From Cladopsammia gracilis (taxonomy: Eukaryota > Cnidaria > Anthozoa > Scleractinia > Dendrophylliidae), in assembly GCA_022457155.1 (NCBI GenBank), contig JAJGOT010000340.1:553501-617500 (forward strand): a stretch of 64,000 nt of DNA, read 5' to 3'. The notes below the pieces were generated by a model, which saw nothing but the letters and a program-made list of their open reading frames with translations, was not told the origin of the DNA and made no database searches. Made by a program: the position numbers and the translations under genes. Shown here piece after piece: positions 47,401-56,395 of this stretch (its first letter is position 1; every line of letters begins with the position of its first letter).

Positions 47401-50400
47401 TATCACTCATCGGAAATTTAACCTAACATGGCCTTTTGTAAGAAAAAGAAAATACTTCCCATTTTTTATTGAACCATTGGAAGGAAAACTGTGGAAATGC
47501 AAGCCTAAAGGAAGTGTTTCCACAAATCCTGTGTGTTATTTAAAAAAGGGCTCAATTGGGAGGTGGGATTTGAGCATGTAAAGGTACACATGGCCCAACT
47601 GTCAGTGTATTTGAGATTTTGCAAAGAGAATGTGACTAGAAATTTGAATGTGACAGCTAGTGTACATTATAGTGTGAACACAAGTTGATTTTGACTTCTG
47701 GTGTGCGTGCTAAGATCCTAAGACATGGTCGCAATCAATAACATTTCCAGATTTTCATTTTGCATTCGCAACACAACAGCTTTGTCAACCTTATGCATGC
47801 CATTGTCAAAAGCATTGGCCATTATTGCTGAATGACTGCCTATTGTGAAAGGCCAGACACTGGGCCCCTGAACAGTGTCAAGGTAGTTCTTTAACTTCTC
47901 CTCTTCTACGGTATCAGAAGGTGTAGAAAACAAGGTCAATTGCTTAATATCACCACCCAATGACTCAGACAGGTTATCTTTCTTACCAATAATTTTACTA
48001 CTCTGGTTAAATTCAAATGACCAGCTGAACTAACAACCCTCTAAGACTTAACACTTTTTTTTAGATTATTTATATTTATTTTTTTTATATTGCTATTGTT
48101 TTCTAGCTGAAGTTACACACCGCCATTTAAGATCTCTGAAGTCTTCCAAGACTCCCTTGGTAAGATTTATGGGTCACTGTAAACTTAATAAATATTATCA
48201 TAAGACAGTAAAGTATATTTTAATTTATACTTTTAATTAGTAAGTTGTGGTGGATTTGATAGTGCAAGTTTGCTGGAATGAATGATTTCTGGAGACAAGA
48301 TTATTTGTAGTCATATAATTTCTGAAATATGGCCAATCAACTTCAATTTTTTGATCATATCTTTTAGTTACATTGTGTGGTTCCAGTCAATCTCCCTCCA
48401 AGCCATCCAAGCTCCTCTCCCCCTCCCAATCCAGCCCCCTTTCCCCCAACCCTCCCATGGAAGGTCATTGGTAGTTAATCTGGGGGGGAGGGGGTCTCAA
48501 AATCCAAAGTTTTTAAAGGAGATTATGATGCTGAACTGGAATTATCAGAGGGGTACAGGGTGGGGAGTTTTTACCAAAAAAACCTTCTGTGGGGGGTATG
48601 GATATTTTTTTTTGGAAGAATACATATTTGCAGAATTTCAACCCCCCGCAATAGTAAAGTAATGATTGTGTTAAACATGTCAAATAATGTCACATTCCAT
48701 TTTTTTTATTTCAGCCCAGGAAAAGGCAACTAATGTATTCACTGTTTGGAGACTACAGGAAAAAGATGCAAGACGATCAAAGGCAGCAAGGACAAGGTGC
48801 TAAAACTGATCTGTTACCCAACCCATTTGATTGTGCCATGTGCCACAATAATGATATATCTTTTTTTTTAGCTCAGTGTGCAATATTATATGAGAGTGAA
48901 AAATGTCAACATTCTGATTCGACATCATGTGGTTATGCCTCCAGCCTTCAATTCTGAACATGAATTTTTGTGATGTTGGTTTTACTTTTATATTTAGAGC
49001 CAGCTGTAAATCCAAAGCTTTCAGTTGTTAAGAAGGAAGAACAGAAGAGCATATTTGTCAAAGTCTCCCAGACAAAATCTGCAGATTTAGATAGACAGGT
49101 TGGTATGAAAATTGTTTCGGCTAAACCAGCTGTGGGGAAATTTTAAGTACTCATTTTCTAAAAGAATTGTTAATCCATGGATAAGTGTTATAATTATATA
49201 TGTCATTGTACTAGTGCAAGGGTGCGTATTGGGGAAATATTGGTCGAGTTCTGTTTTTGCAAGTTTATGGGCCAGACCAAGCCGAAGGTGAGGTCCATAA
49301 ACATGCAAAAAAAGAATGAGAACAATATTACCCAAATCAGACTGAACAAGCTAGTTTAATAAAGTTTTTATTATAGATTAATGCATCCATTCTTGGCAAA
49401 CGCATGCGTCAAAGTGAAGCTCATACTTGCATTTTTCAGTACACCGAAATTGTCCACCAGACATGAGAAAAAATGTTTCTACTTAAAGGGGCTATTTCAC
49501 CATTTTTAGTGTTACAACTTTAAGAAGCCAAAAGACATCTTTATGGGCTGTTGAATAAGGGAATAACCAAGGAAAAGCTTGGAAAATTTGAGGATTTATT
49601 TGCGAAATAACACATGTATGTAGTAATATGTAATCTGAAACTGTAGAAAAAATAACAATCACTGGGTAAATGGTTTGAAATATGTCAGAAAACATTGGCA
49701 AAAAACAAAGTTCAACAAAATAATATGAAAACTCATGTAACTTGTCCAAGCTTGTCCGAGCATTGAAATCATCATCATCATGTCGAGCGCACTCGGATTC
49801 CAGAAATGACCTTCCTCCAACCATTGATGTCCTTCATCACTTCGGGGAGCGCCTCTCTCGTTAATCCTGAATCTTCCTCTAGCAGGTCAATATAGGTCTT
49901 GGCTGGACGTCCCCTAGATCTCTTACCATGTGATGGCTCCCAGAATAACAGTTGGGAAGCTACCTCTTTCTTACTCCTCCAACAATGTCCGCTAAGCATT
50001 GAAATATAAAACAGAAAACAGCTTAAAAATCAAAAGACTTTGAACATCCAACATCAAGTACAGTTACATTGAAAGCAATAATCACACCTTGAGGAAACTT
50101 ACATGTAATACTGTGTTCGGATCACGTTGTACTTTGATTGTCTCGTTCCAGTCCTTGTCAAGCTTTCTAGTTAGCGTAACACTTTATATTAGTGAAAACC
50201 TAAAAATAAGAGTCCAGTTTTGTTTCAAATTATTCTACAAAGTGCTCTAAGAGTAAAAATGAATGTCTTGTTGCTTGTGTCTTGGAAAACTCGCTAAAAC
50301 TCTGATTATGGTTTGTTTTCTCTTCTAAAATTCACTTGATATCTTCCTCTTGGTGTTCTATAAGCATTTTGTGTAATACAACAAATTAAGGTACTTAGTT

Positions 50401-50693
50401 TTAATTTGGGGCAGTTTGTTCAATGTTTCAAAAAAGGAATTAGGTGGTCCATCTTAGAGGTCCGTATAATTTGTAACATTCAGACTTCTTAGGGAACCAA
50501 TCAGAATGCTGTTTTTCATCATGACTTTGTACTCGTTTGCCATATAATAATTAATAATGATAATGATATTAATGGTATTCTTTTTTTGCAGGAGGCTTCT
50601 GATCAAGAAGATGTTGCATTAAAAGATGACTGGAAATTTCAAAAGTCAGACAATAATTTCAGATTTGATTTTGGTGCTAATGAAACATCTTGA
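44078..50693 (+). CDS. UPF0488 family protein (C8orf33 homologue), seven exons
   Basis: Exons: 44078-44191, 44271-44339, 46159-46249, 48107-48159, 48715-48796, 48998-49098, 50592-50693; all introns GT-AG and phases agree, total 203 aa. The N-terminus is a Lys-rich basic stretch (KQRKNRKKKEAAKRKKQEQ). The conserved core is LNWCIEQLEMGL, then RSLKSSKTPLPRKRQLMYSL with FGDYRKKM, and near the end FRFDFG. Human C8orf33 has the same three blocks in the same order (WCVEQLELGL, PRKRQLMHSLFGDYR, FRFNF). Molecular role is not known to me; the basic tail would suit a nuclear or nucleolar protein. Intron 2 holds a MITE split by a reverse-transcriptase gene remnant, and intron 3 the tail of another retrotransposon. 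Confidence 0.92.
44358..46074. mobile_element. MITE with CGTAAATGYTCRAATTAG ends, split by a retrotransposon and a G tract
   Basis: The left end CGTAAATGCTCGAATTAGCG and the inverted right end CGTAAATGTTCAAATTAGTG match at most positions. GGCGCTAATTCGAAGGTGGG (about 44442) and GCTAATTCAAAGGTGGGCAC (about 46020) are internal repeats. A run of about 26 G (44417-44442) adjoins the first of these. The non-LTR element at 44463-45690 is inserted within it. Confidence 0.6.
44463..45690 (-). mobile_element. 5'-truncated non-LTR retrotransposon (reverse-transcriptase domain)
   Basis: The 267-codon - strand frame (44886-45689) is the palm-to-thumb part of a reverse transcriptase: FLDLKKAFDTMDHEIL, GIPQGSILGPLLFIVYINDL, the catalytic MYADDTSL, KYLGVEIDQSLTW and the C-terminal LQNRAARVIT. 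Those are typical of jockey/CR1-like non-LTR elements. There is no upstream endonuclease, so the copy is 5'-truncated. The 3' end (44466 side) is a (GATT)n tail on the - strand. The frame is intact over 800 bp with YADD present, so insertion is fairly recent. It lies antisense in intron 2 of the C8orf33 homologue. Confidence 0.88.
46305..46692 (+). mobile_element. 3' end of a non-LTR retrotransposon with (GATTAAA)n tail
   Basis: The + strand frame HDWNPLPSEVMSSPSLQSFK, followed by VSLIKYLRS and a stop near 46400, matches the usual C-terminus of jockey/CR1-like reverse transcriptases (WN.LP..V...SL..FK..L). About 270 bp of AT-rich 3' UTR follow and end in tandem GATTAAA units (about 46671-46692). 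Sense orientation in intron 3 of the C8orf33 homologue. Confidence 0.75.
46755..46855. mobile_element. ~100-bp foldback
   Basis: GTTGGTTTCTCCTATGCCGA and its inverse TCGGCATAGGAGAAACTAAC enclose a 50-bp spacer with ACTACGAACAAGACAGAAAC. Non-coding MITE in intron 3 of the C8orf33 homologue. Confidence 0.7.
47100..47990. other. Intron sequence with two short unassigned open frames
   Basis: An 80-codon - strand frame at 47718-47960 (NYLDTVQGPSVWPFTIGS... region) looks protein-like in composition and may be a fragment of a gene or transposon, but I cannot name it. A TCTTCGGA-rich patch is at 47140-47180. Everything is within intron 3 of the C8orf33 homologue. Confidence 0.3.
48375..48632. mobile_element. 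Foldback family D, copy 2
   Basis: Shares CCATGGAAGGTCATTGGTAG, the CTGGGGGGGAGGGGGTCT block and CCTTCTGTGGGGGGTATGGA with the copy at 39628-39834. More decayed; intron 4 of the C8orf33 homologue. Confidence 0.65.
49486..50430 (-). mobile_element. Repeat family C, copy 2 (inverted), with nested retrotransposon piece
   Basis: Begins AAGGGGCTATTTCACC, preceded by TTA, and its 50200-50430 part is the inverse of 23810-24060 (GTCTTGGAAAACTCGCTAAA, TTCTATAAGCATTTTGTG). The far end seems lost. A reverse-transcriptase tail fragment (49771-49999) is nested inside. Intron 6 of the C8orf33 homologue. Confidence 0.65.
49771..49999 (-). mobile_element. Fragment of a non-LTR (RTE-like) retrotransposon, 3' end
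   Basis: The - strand frame starts MLSGHCWRSKKEVASQLLFW and has GKRSRGRPAKTYIDLLEEDS and MKDINGWRKVI, a pattern I know from the C-terminal end of many animal RTE/L1-like reverse transcriptase ORFs. It is followed by a short (ATG)n tail, as RTE elements have. Only about 230 bp remain. Confidence 0.72.
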
Positions 50694-52105
50694 AATTGTT
50701 ATGTAACTACATCGTTACTGTCAAGTGGTAGTCCAAGGATGCAACACCTCTGTTTGACCTAGGACTTTGGGTGCTCAGAGAGAGGACACGGTCATGTCGC
50801 TTCATTTATACCCTGGACATAGTTGTGACAGTTCACTAGCTGTCATCCGGCTTTAGTCCCATGCTTTAGCCCAAGAATAATATTTTGAGGAGAACTTATG
50901 TCCAGGGTGTGGCTGCATAAAACAACTGAAAAAATAAGTGGAGATTTTACGCAACCAATCCTTCTGTGACAGGGTATTTTCTTGTGTTCTTATGGTGTTA
51001 CAGACCTGCATGTGAGAAAAACCTCTGACTCACAGCTCACTTTGAAACTTTAGTTGTAGATGCTCTGATTGGTTTATGTCACCATGACTAGCCTGCAAAG
51101 CAAGCGCATTTGGAGGGGCAAATGAGCACTGCATTATAAAAACTGCAGACTGAGGCAAGACAAAAGGTGCAACCAAGGGTGTGGGGGTCAGGCTGGAAAG
51201 CAAAGGGGGGGGGGGGGGGGGGAGGGGGAGAGGAAGGGTAAGGGTTAGGTTCCTCCCTACCTCCTCTCACTCCACCCAGCCTGATGTTGTGCAGGCTACA
51301 CCATGCCAAGACTAAGGTTATGCTGAGTCAGCTGGTCTGCATATGATTGGTAGGGTTACCATGGCAAATCTTAGTCATGCCCTGAGGAGGCATATTATAG
51401 TAACAAAACAGAACAGCATAATAGTGAAACTGAATTTTGTCCCTGAAAAATAGCAATTTGAGAATCGTAATAACAATCGTGAAAATTGTAATAAGCACAG
51501 CACACTCATAAATGGTATAATAATATACATGAAAAAATTACTCAATTCTGATTGACTAAGGGCAGTGCAGTTCAAGTGTAACATCAGTGCAAATTACAAA
51601 TAAAAAAAATGACAAAAATAAAATTTGCAAAAAAAAATTGATGCAAATTTTTCCATGTATAATTATTAATAAGTAATCGTACGGTTTTTTCGTTCAATTG
51701 GGATTAATTTGCACTTGTGAGTTTTTCAAAAAGTTCAAATTGCAGATCGCAAATTAAAGCTAATGGCAAAACATAACAATGTAATGGAAAACAGAACAGC
51801 GTAAAACAGAAAAGCAAAACTGAATTTTAACCTGATAACCCCTTATACAGGTGTATAAATGGGTACCTGGTTGGTAAGGTAAAATTGTGTGAAGTCACAG
51901 GTGACCCACTTGGCTGGAGCTTAACCATATTTCCGTAGCACAGAGCAACTAGTAATATTGCTGCTTCCCCCTGGAGGCTCATTCATCACATCACAGAGTT
52001 ACCACAGAATTTTGTTGCTGGTACCCAGGCATGTATACACCTGTATGGAAATAGACAATGTGGAGTAAAATTTCTTGTCAAAGGAAACAACATGATGCTG
52101 GAGAC
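50694..52105. other. Intergenic stretch after the C8orf33 homologue
   Basis: Probably includes the 3' UTR. A G-rich tract (51204-51230) lies in a block with CAGCCTGACCCCCACAC/GTGTGGGGGTCAGGCTGG-like mirror sequences (compare 4998-5060). A decayed SINE tail (ACCAGGTACCCATTTATACACC on the - strand, about 51850) and an inverted SINE fragment (TGTTTCCTTTGACAAGAAAT on the - strand, about 52065-52095) are recognisable. No gene. Confidence 0.45.
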
Positions 52106-52110
52106 CATTA

Positions 52111-52506
52111 AGGCCGGCACACACTAGGGGACATATTGCAGGGACATGAAGCGGGGACATGTTGCAGCGACAGTTTTCCACATGTGACATCCCTGTTTTT
52201 GCAAAAAAGTTACGTGCATGAAATTCAGCTGGTTTGAATTTGTGCCCCATTTCGAGGTCGCATTGTGTGCACTGCTCTTGCAAACTGTCCCCGCTACAAA
52301 ATAGAAATAGACCAATAAAAAAGCGCCATTGATTATCCCATGAGTCTTCAGTGGCAGGCGCCCTCAGTGATTTCTGTGATTTTTATATCCGCTTTGTGTG
52401 CACCAGCTTGCGTACTGTCCCTGCAATATGCGCCAATGCTGTGCACACAAAGGAGCTTGTCCCCGCTTTATGTTCCCGCAACATGTCCCCTAGTGTGTGC
52501 TGGCCT
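52111..52506. mobile_element. 396-bp MITE with TTA duplication
   Basis: Ends AGGCCGGCACACACTAGGGG and (inverted) AGGCCAGCACACACTAGGGG, flanked by TTA (52108-52110 and 52507-52509). The interior repeats GGGACATGTTGCAG-type phrases and their complement. PIF/Harbinger-like by target size. Confidence 0.82.
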
Positions 52507-53019
52507 TTAGCCTCGACCAACCTGATCCATTCAACCAAAATTCCCGGAACAAAATTGAATGGAATTTAGAAATTTTCGAAAAATTCGTTTCAGAAATTTT
52601 GGTCAACCTCTCGAGTTTGTCTCCTTTTCCAGAAATTTGGAATTTCCGAAAATTTTCAGTCCCATTTGGCATTTCTACTCCTGTGAGACTCAGGCCTAGT
52701 TTTTTCAACTCTGATAGTTGCCTTGTGAAAAGCTACAAGATGGCAATTCAAGGAGATTTTTATTGTCCGTTTCTTTAACTTTTATGGTTTAGAATTCTTT
52801 CTTCAACATGTAGAAAATAATTATTACTCAAGCTTTTGGTTAGTTGAATGACTTGAGCAATACACTTATGAAATGCATGAACTTCTTTGCATATGAATTC
52901 TGCCAGTTGTGAACATTCCTCGTTTGTGGAACTGAGTTCGTGTTCTTGCCACGAATATAAACTTACTTTCGGAAATTCAAACCAGATTTTTTGGTAGAAT
53001 GGACCGCGGCCTGGAACTC

Positions 53020-53349
53020 GGTTAAGCCTAAAGAATACCGTTCAGAAGGACGTCGGACACCTTATTGAAACTTATATAATGGAGTAACTGGTTAGCTTTC
53101 AGTTGATGCTATGGGTAGCAGTTTATATAGTTAAATTTAGGCCTAAACAACCCGAGAAGTTAGGTGGTACAGTAGGCTATCTAAGCCTAAGCCTAGCTGA
53201 GATCATAGGTCCTGAGTGGGAGATTTTAGATTTTCTTTTTTTACACTTAAAAATTTATTGAAAATAAAATTCTAAGTGTCGACATTACGTTATATAAGTC
53301 TTAATAAGGTGTCCAACGTCCCTCTAAACGGTATTCTTTAGGCACAACC
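53020..53349. mobile_element. 330-bp foldback element with 9-bp duplication
   Basis: Ends GGTTAAGCCTAAAGAATACC and (inverted) GGTTGTGCCTAAAGAATACC, then GTT and GGACGT..GGACACCTTATTRA. CTGGAACTC flanks both sides (53011-53019 and 53350-53358). Another 9-bp-duplication element in this window, with different ends. Confidence 0.78.
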
Positions 53350-53359
53350 CTGGAACTCC

Positions 53360-54000
53360 AATGCACTAACTCTGGCCTTGTCACCATGCTTGCTTCAAGA
53401 CATTGACAAAAGGAGCTGCAATGTGCCAAAATTGGGGAAAATAACTGAACCAAAATTACAAACAACATGAGCATGGTTTCAAAATTTAAGTCTTTTTTAT
53501 TATTTACATAAACTTTTATCTGGACAAGTATTGCAATTTAAAAAAAAAATCTGATACTCTGTACTTTACAATTTAAATGACTATGATCATTGCCCTCATA
53601 TAAGCATTAAACAGCTTATTCTCAATGTCGGCAATAACACTTGCTGTAATTAATACAAAATGTATTTCTATTAATAAATTTGTGAAATTAATAACTACTT
53701 CAGAGTCGAACTGTCTGTTTGTCTAATTTATCCTGAATTAAAATTGACCTTGTACAGGTTCGTTGAAGAGCAGTCCTATAAAAGGAGAAAATGAACTACA
53801 CGTGAAAGTCACTGAAGTACAGTGTAGTTTACAAATATGTTTCTCCTGATTTCTCTTCCCTTCCACTTAGGAATTTAAATTTTTATTTAATATCAAACAG
53901 TAACTTACTTTCTAAGGAATCTTAAAGTTTAATAACTGTAAACAGCAACCTGCCTATGAAACCTCAACTTCAATATAAAATCTAGCACTACATGTATTTA
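53360..54000. other. AT-rich intergenic sequence
   Basis: No open frame or repeat recognised. Confidence 0.35.
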
Positions 54001-54005
54001 CAGTA

Positions 54006-54396
54006 TAGGGCGATCTTTGCTGATGTTATTGTTTACATTTTGTCTCATTAGCATACGAATTTACGTAGAGAAGACATTGTGCTAAATACGAATTGACTTC
54101 AACAGTTGAAAGAGCTTGTTAAATTTAGTAATCTACCCAATTTTTAGCTCTTTGCATGTAATATTTAAGAAAATATAAGCTATCGAAAACTACAAACTTT
54201 TACTACATCCTTTGTAAAATTTAGAGTTTGGAAAACAGCATTGCACAAAGAGTATCTAGTATCTCGGGTTCAAATTTCCAGAGAAAGCTAATTGTACTAT
54301 GCCCTTTCAATATTCAGAGTTGATTTTGTTGTAGCTCGATAAGAAAATGATGCACATATGCTAATGAGGCAAAAAGTGTAAACAAAGATCGCCCTA
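54006..54396. mobile_element. 391-bp element with TA duplication
   Basis: Ends TAGGGCGATCTTTG and its inverse CAAAGATCGCCCTA, with TA on both outer sides; the arms continue as TGTTTACA..TTTTGTCTCATTAGCATA and its inverse. A TA target is typical of Tc1/mariner. Non-coding. Confidence 0.75.
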
Positions 54397-54415
54397 TAGT
54401 TCTGAAACTTACTAA

Positions 54416-54606
54416 ATAGGCCATTTGCACGATGACGTCATTTGACTACTACTACTACCAGAATCTTTCAGTTTTTCGTTTTGTAGTGCAAATTAGGGCT
54501 ATTGTTATTTAAACCGCACTGGGATTACAAAATTTAAATAAGAAAGGAAAAACGAATTGAATTCTGGTAGTAGTAGTCAAATGACATCATCGTGCAAATG
54601 GCCTAT
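54416..54606. mobile_element. 191-bp MITE with TAA duplication
   Basis: Ends ATAGGCCATTTGCACGATGA and its inverse, then CGTCATTTGACTACTACTAC with CCAGAATT. Flanked by TAA (54413-54415, 54607-54609). It sits 110 bp beyond the stop codon of the CDCA3-like gene, so it may be part of that gene's 3' region. Confidence 0.82.
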
Positions 54607-54715
54607 TAACATATTTTACTTGGAACTTCATACCCCCATTTTTTAAAGTCCTTTCTTTTGAAGAGTTCTCTGATCCTGAAATTTATAAAATTAAAAGAAA
54701 TCAATATTGTGAACT

Positions 54716-55447
54716 TCACATCACCAATGGTGCTCGAGCATTTTCTTTTCCAGAATATAGACCTTCTTGCAAGCTTAGTCTTTTCGTCTTCTTCGCGCGG
54801 AACGAGAGCTTGTTGCCTTTCTTCACTGCTTCAGTCAAATCAACAGAATTTCTCTGAGCCAGAGGAGATCGAGGGAGAGGGCCCACTTTATCGGAGAACA
54901 GCTTTTGAGGGACGGAAGGTCGACGTTCCGAATTCCTTCGCCTTCTCTTAAGGTCGCTCGGGCTCGTGGTTTTCTTTAGCAGTCGCGCTGTATCTTTCTT
55001 AGAAAGCGGAGCGCCTGGGGATACAGGAGAAACGGAGATCTCGCTTAGGAGTTTGTTTATCTGTTGGATGTCTGGTGTGGGTGGTTCTTCGAAAACGGCG
55101 ACATCGTTTTCTTCGTTTTCGCATTCAACGACTTCATCTTGATCACCCGATTTTTCCTCTTTCTCTTCGGGCACTTCAACATTTTCCTTCGATTCTCGCC
55201 TTTTCTTTTCCACAGCGACAGTAATAGGAGTTCGGTCGATAAGGAAACTCGGTGATCTTGGGTCTACAATGTTCAGTTCTCGGTTTTGCGGTGATTCTTC
55301 GTAGCATTCCATTTGAATCGGAGTTCTTTGTACTTCTGAAAATGGCGACCGAGGATCGGGAATTTGAATTCTTGTAAGGCGTTTATCTACTGCTTGAGGT
55401 GTTTCGGGAGGTATTTCAGACCATCGTTTGCTTCCTTGGGCGCCCAT
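54716..55447 (-). CDS. CDCA3: Cell division cycle-associated protein 3 (Tome-1)-like, single exon
   Basis: 243-aa protein. In vertebrates CDCA3 acts as an F-box-like trigger of mitotic entry that promotes Wee1 loss with SCF and is itself degraded by APC/C-Cdh1. Here the N-terminus has the doubled signature DPRSP..RTPI (31-44 and 62-75), found twice in human CDCA3 in the same order. Acidic and Glu-rich sequence follows (80-120), then several SP/TP sites, a basic KRRRR run, and a C-terminal KENARAPLVM holding a KEN box (234-236), matching the human KENQHFPLV tail. MGAQGS fits the N-myristoylation consensus. The ATG has A at -3 and G at +4. The gene has no intron within the coding region, unlike vertebrate CDCA3. 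Middle sequence is poorly conserved. Confidence 0.88.
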   Translation of the reverse strand: MGAQGSKRWSEIPPETPQAVDKRLTRIQIPDPRSPFSEVQRTPIQMECYEESPQNRELNIVDPRSPSFLIDRTPITVAVEKKRRESKENVEVPEEKEEKSGDQDEVVECENEENDVAVFEEPPTPDIQQINKLLSEISVSPVSPGAPLSKKDTARLLKKTTSPSDLKRRRRNSERRPSVPQKLFSDKVGPLPRSPLAQRNSVDLTEAVKKGNKLSFRAKKTKRLSLQEGLYSGKENARAPLVM

Positions 55448-55529
55448 TTTGAGTTATTCTACATAAACAAACAGAGAACGAAATCTTCTTCTTGTGAGCG
55501 TCGCGTGGTTTTGAATCAACGATCGAAGA

Positions 55530-55582
55530 TTCGAAATTTTTAAATGCCCCGGTTTGGACAAGCTGCGTGGCTGGCGACCAAT
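55530..55582 (-). promoter_or_regulatory. Candidate CCAAT and CHR-like elements upstream of CDCA3
   Basis: About 85-135 bp upstream of the ATG (reading on the - strand) are ATTGG (55578-55582, an inverted CCAAT box) and TTCGAA (55530-55535), a variant of the TTYRAA cell-cycle homology region. G2/M genes in animals often pair NF-Y boxes with a CHR. The arrangement fits a mitotic gene, but both motifs are short and could occur by chance. Confidence 0.4.
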
Positions 55583-56395
55583 CAGATTCGTTCTTGCGGA
55601 AACCCGCAGACCATGTGAAATCGCGGATTCAAAGATACAAAAATGGCGCCTTTCAGGAGCTTTGGGCTGCTTTGCAAAAGTTTTCAGAAAGCTCAAAATA
55701 ACTCCAAACTGCTCGTTCGCCTTAAAGAAACTTTGAATCGTATTCAGAGTTTCATTTTTTAAATGTTTTATTATGATTTTTGCGAGCAGAAATCGTTAAA
55801 ACCGTTCAAAATCGTTGTAAAACGATATTAATTAGTTTGTTGTGGCATGTGGTCACATTTTGAAGCGATATTGACCAGACACGCGGAACGTCCTTCCAGC
55901 GTCCTTGGAACCAAAAAATGAAGGCAAGTATGCATAACATTACGCTTTTTTGATAGTCCGTTCCTTCTTTTGTTTTGAACTTTTGATCAAGCGTCAGAAT
56001 AATAGAATATATTAATTTCAATTTGGGTCAAATTTCCTATCCAGTAGGCACTTGGCATCCAGTTGCAAAATATTTTAGCTGAGAAAATAGCAGTCGTTTT
56101 TGTGTTTGATATTACTGAAATTATTATCCGATAAGTGAGTGGTATTCTGCACAGTGTTATTTTTGACGTTTAGCTGCAAAAACGAAGCAAGTTGGTTCAC
56201 AACGTACCCAGTCGGGTAGCGAAAGGGGCCTTTGTGCAAATTTACAGTTCCCTTGGTTACCAGACGCGGTGAAAACAAACCGTCCATTCGTTCATTGTAG
56301 TCGATCGATCAAAGTCGCTCTTATTAGTCATAACATTTTAACTGAAATAATTTGTTTGAATAGTCTTCAGTCTTGTTTAACGGCAACATTTTACC

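Noticed and set aside
47718..47960. 80-codon - strand frame in intron 3 of the C8orf33 homologue
   Set aside because: Plausible amino-acid composition but no family recognised and no start/splice evidence; may be a gene or transposon fragment.
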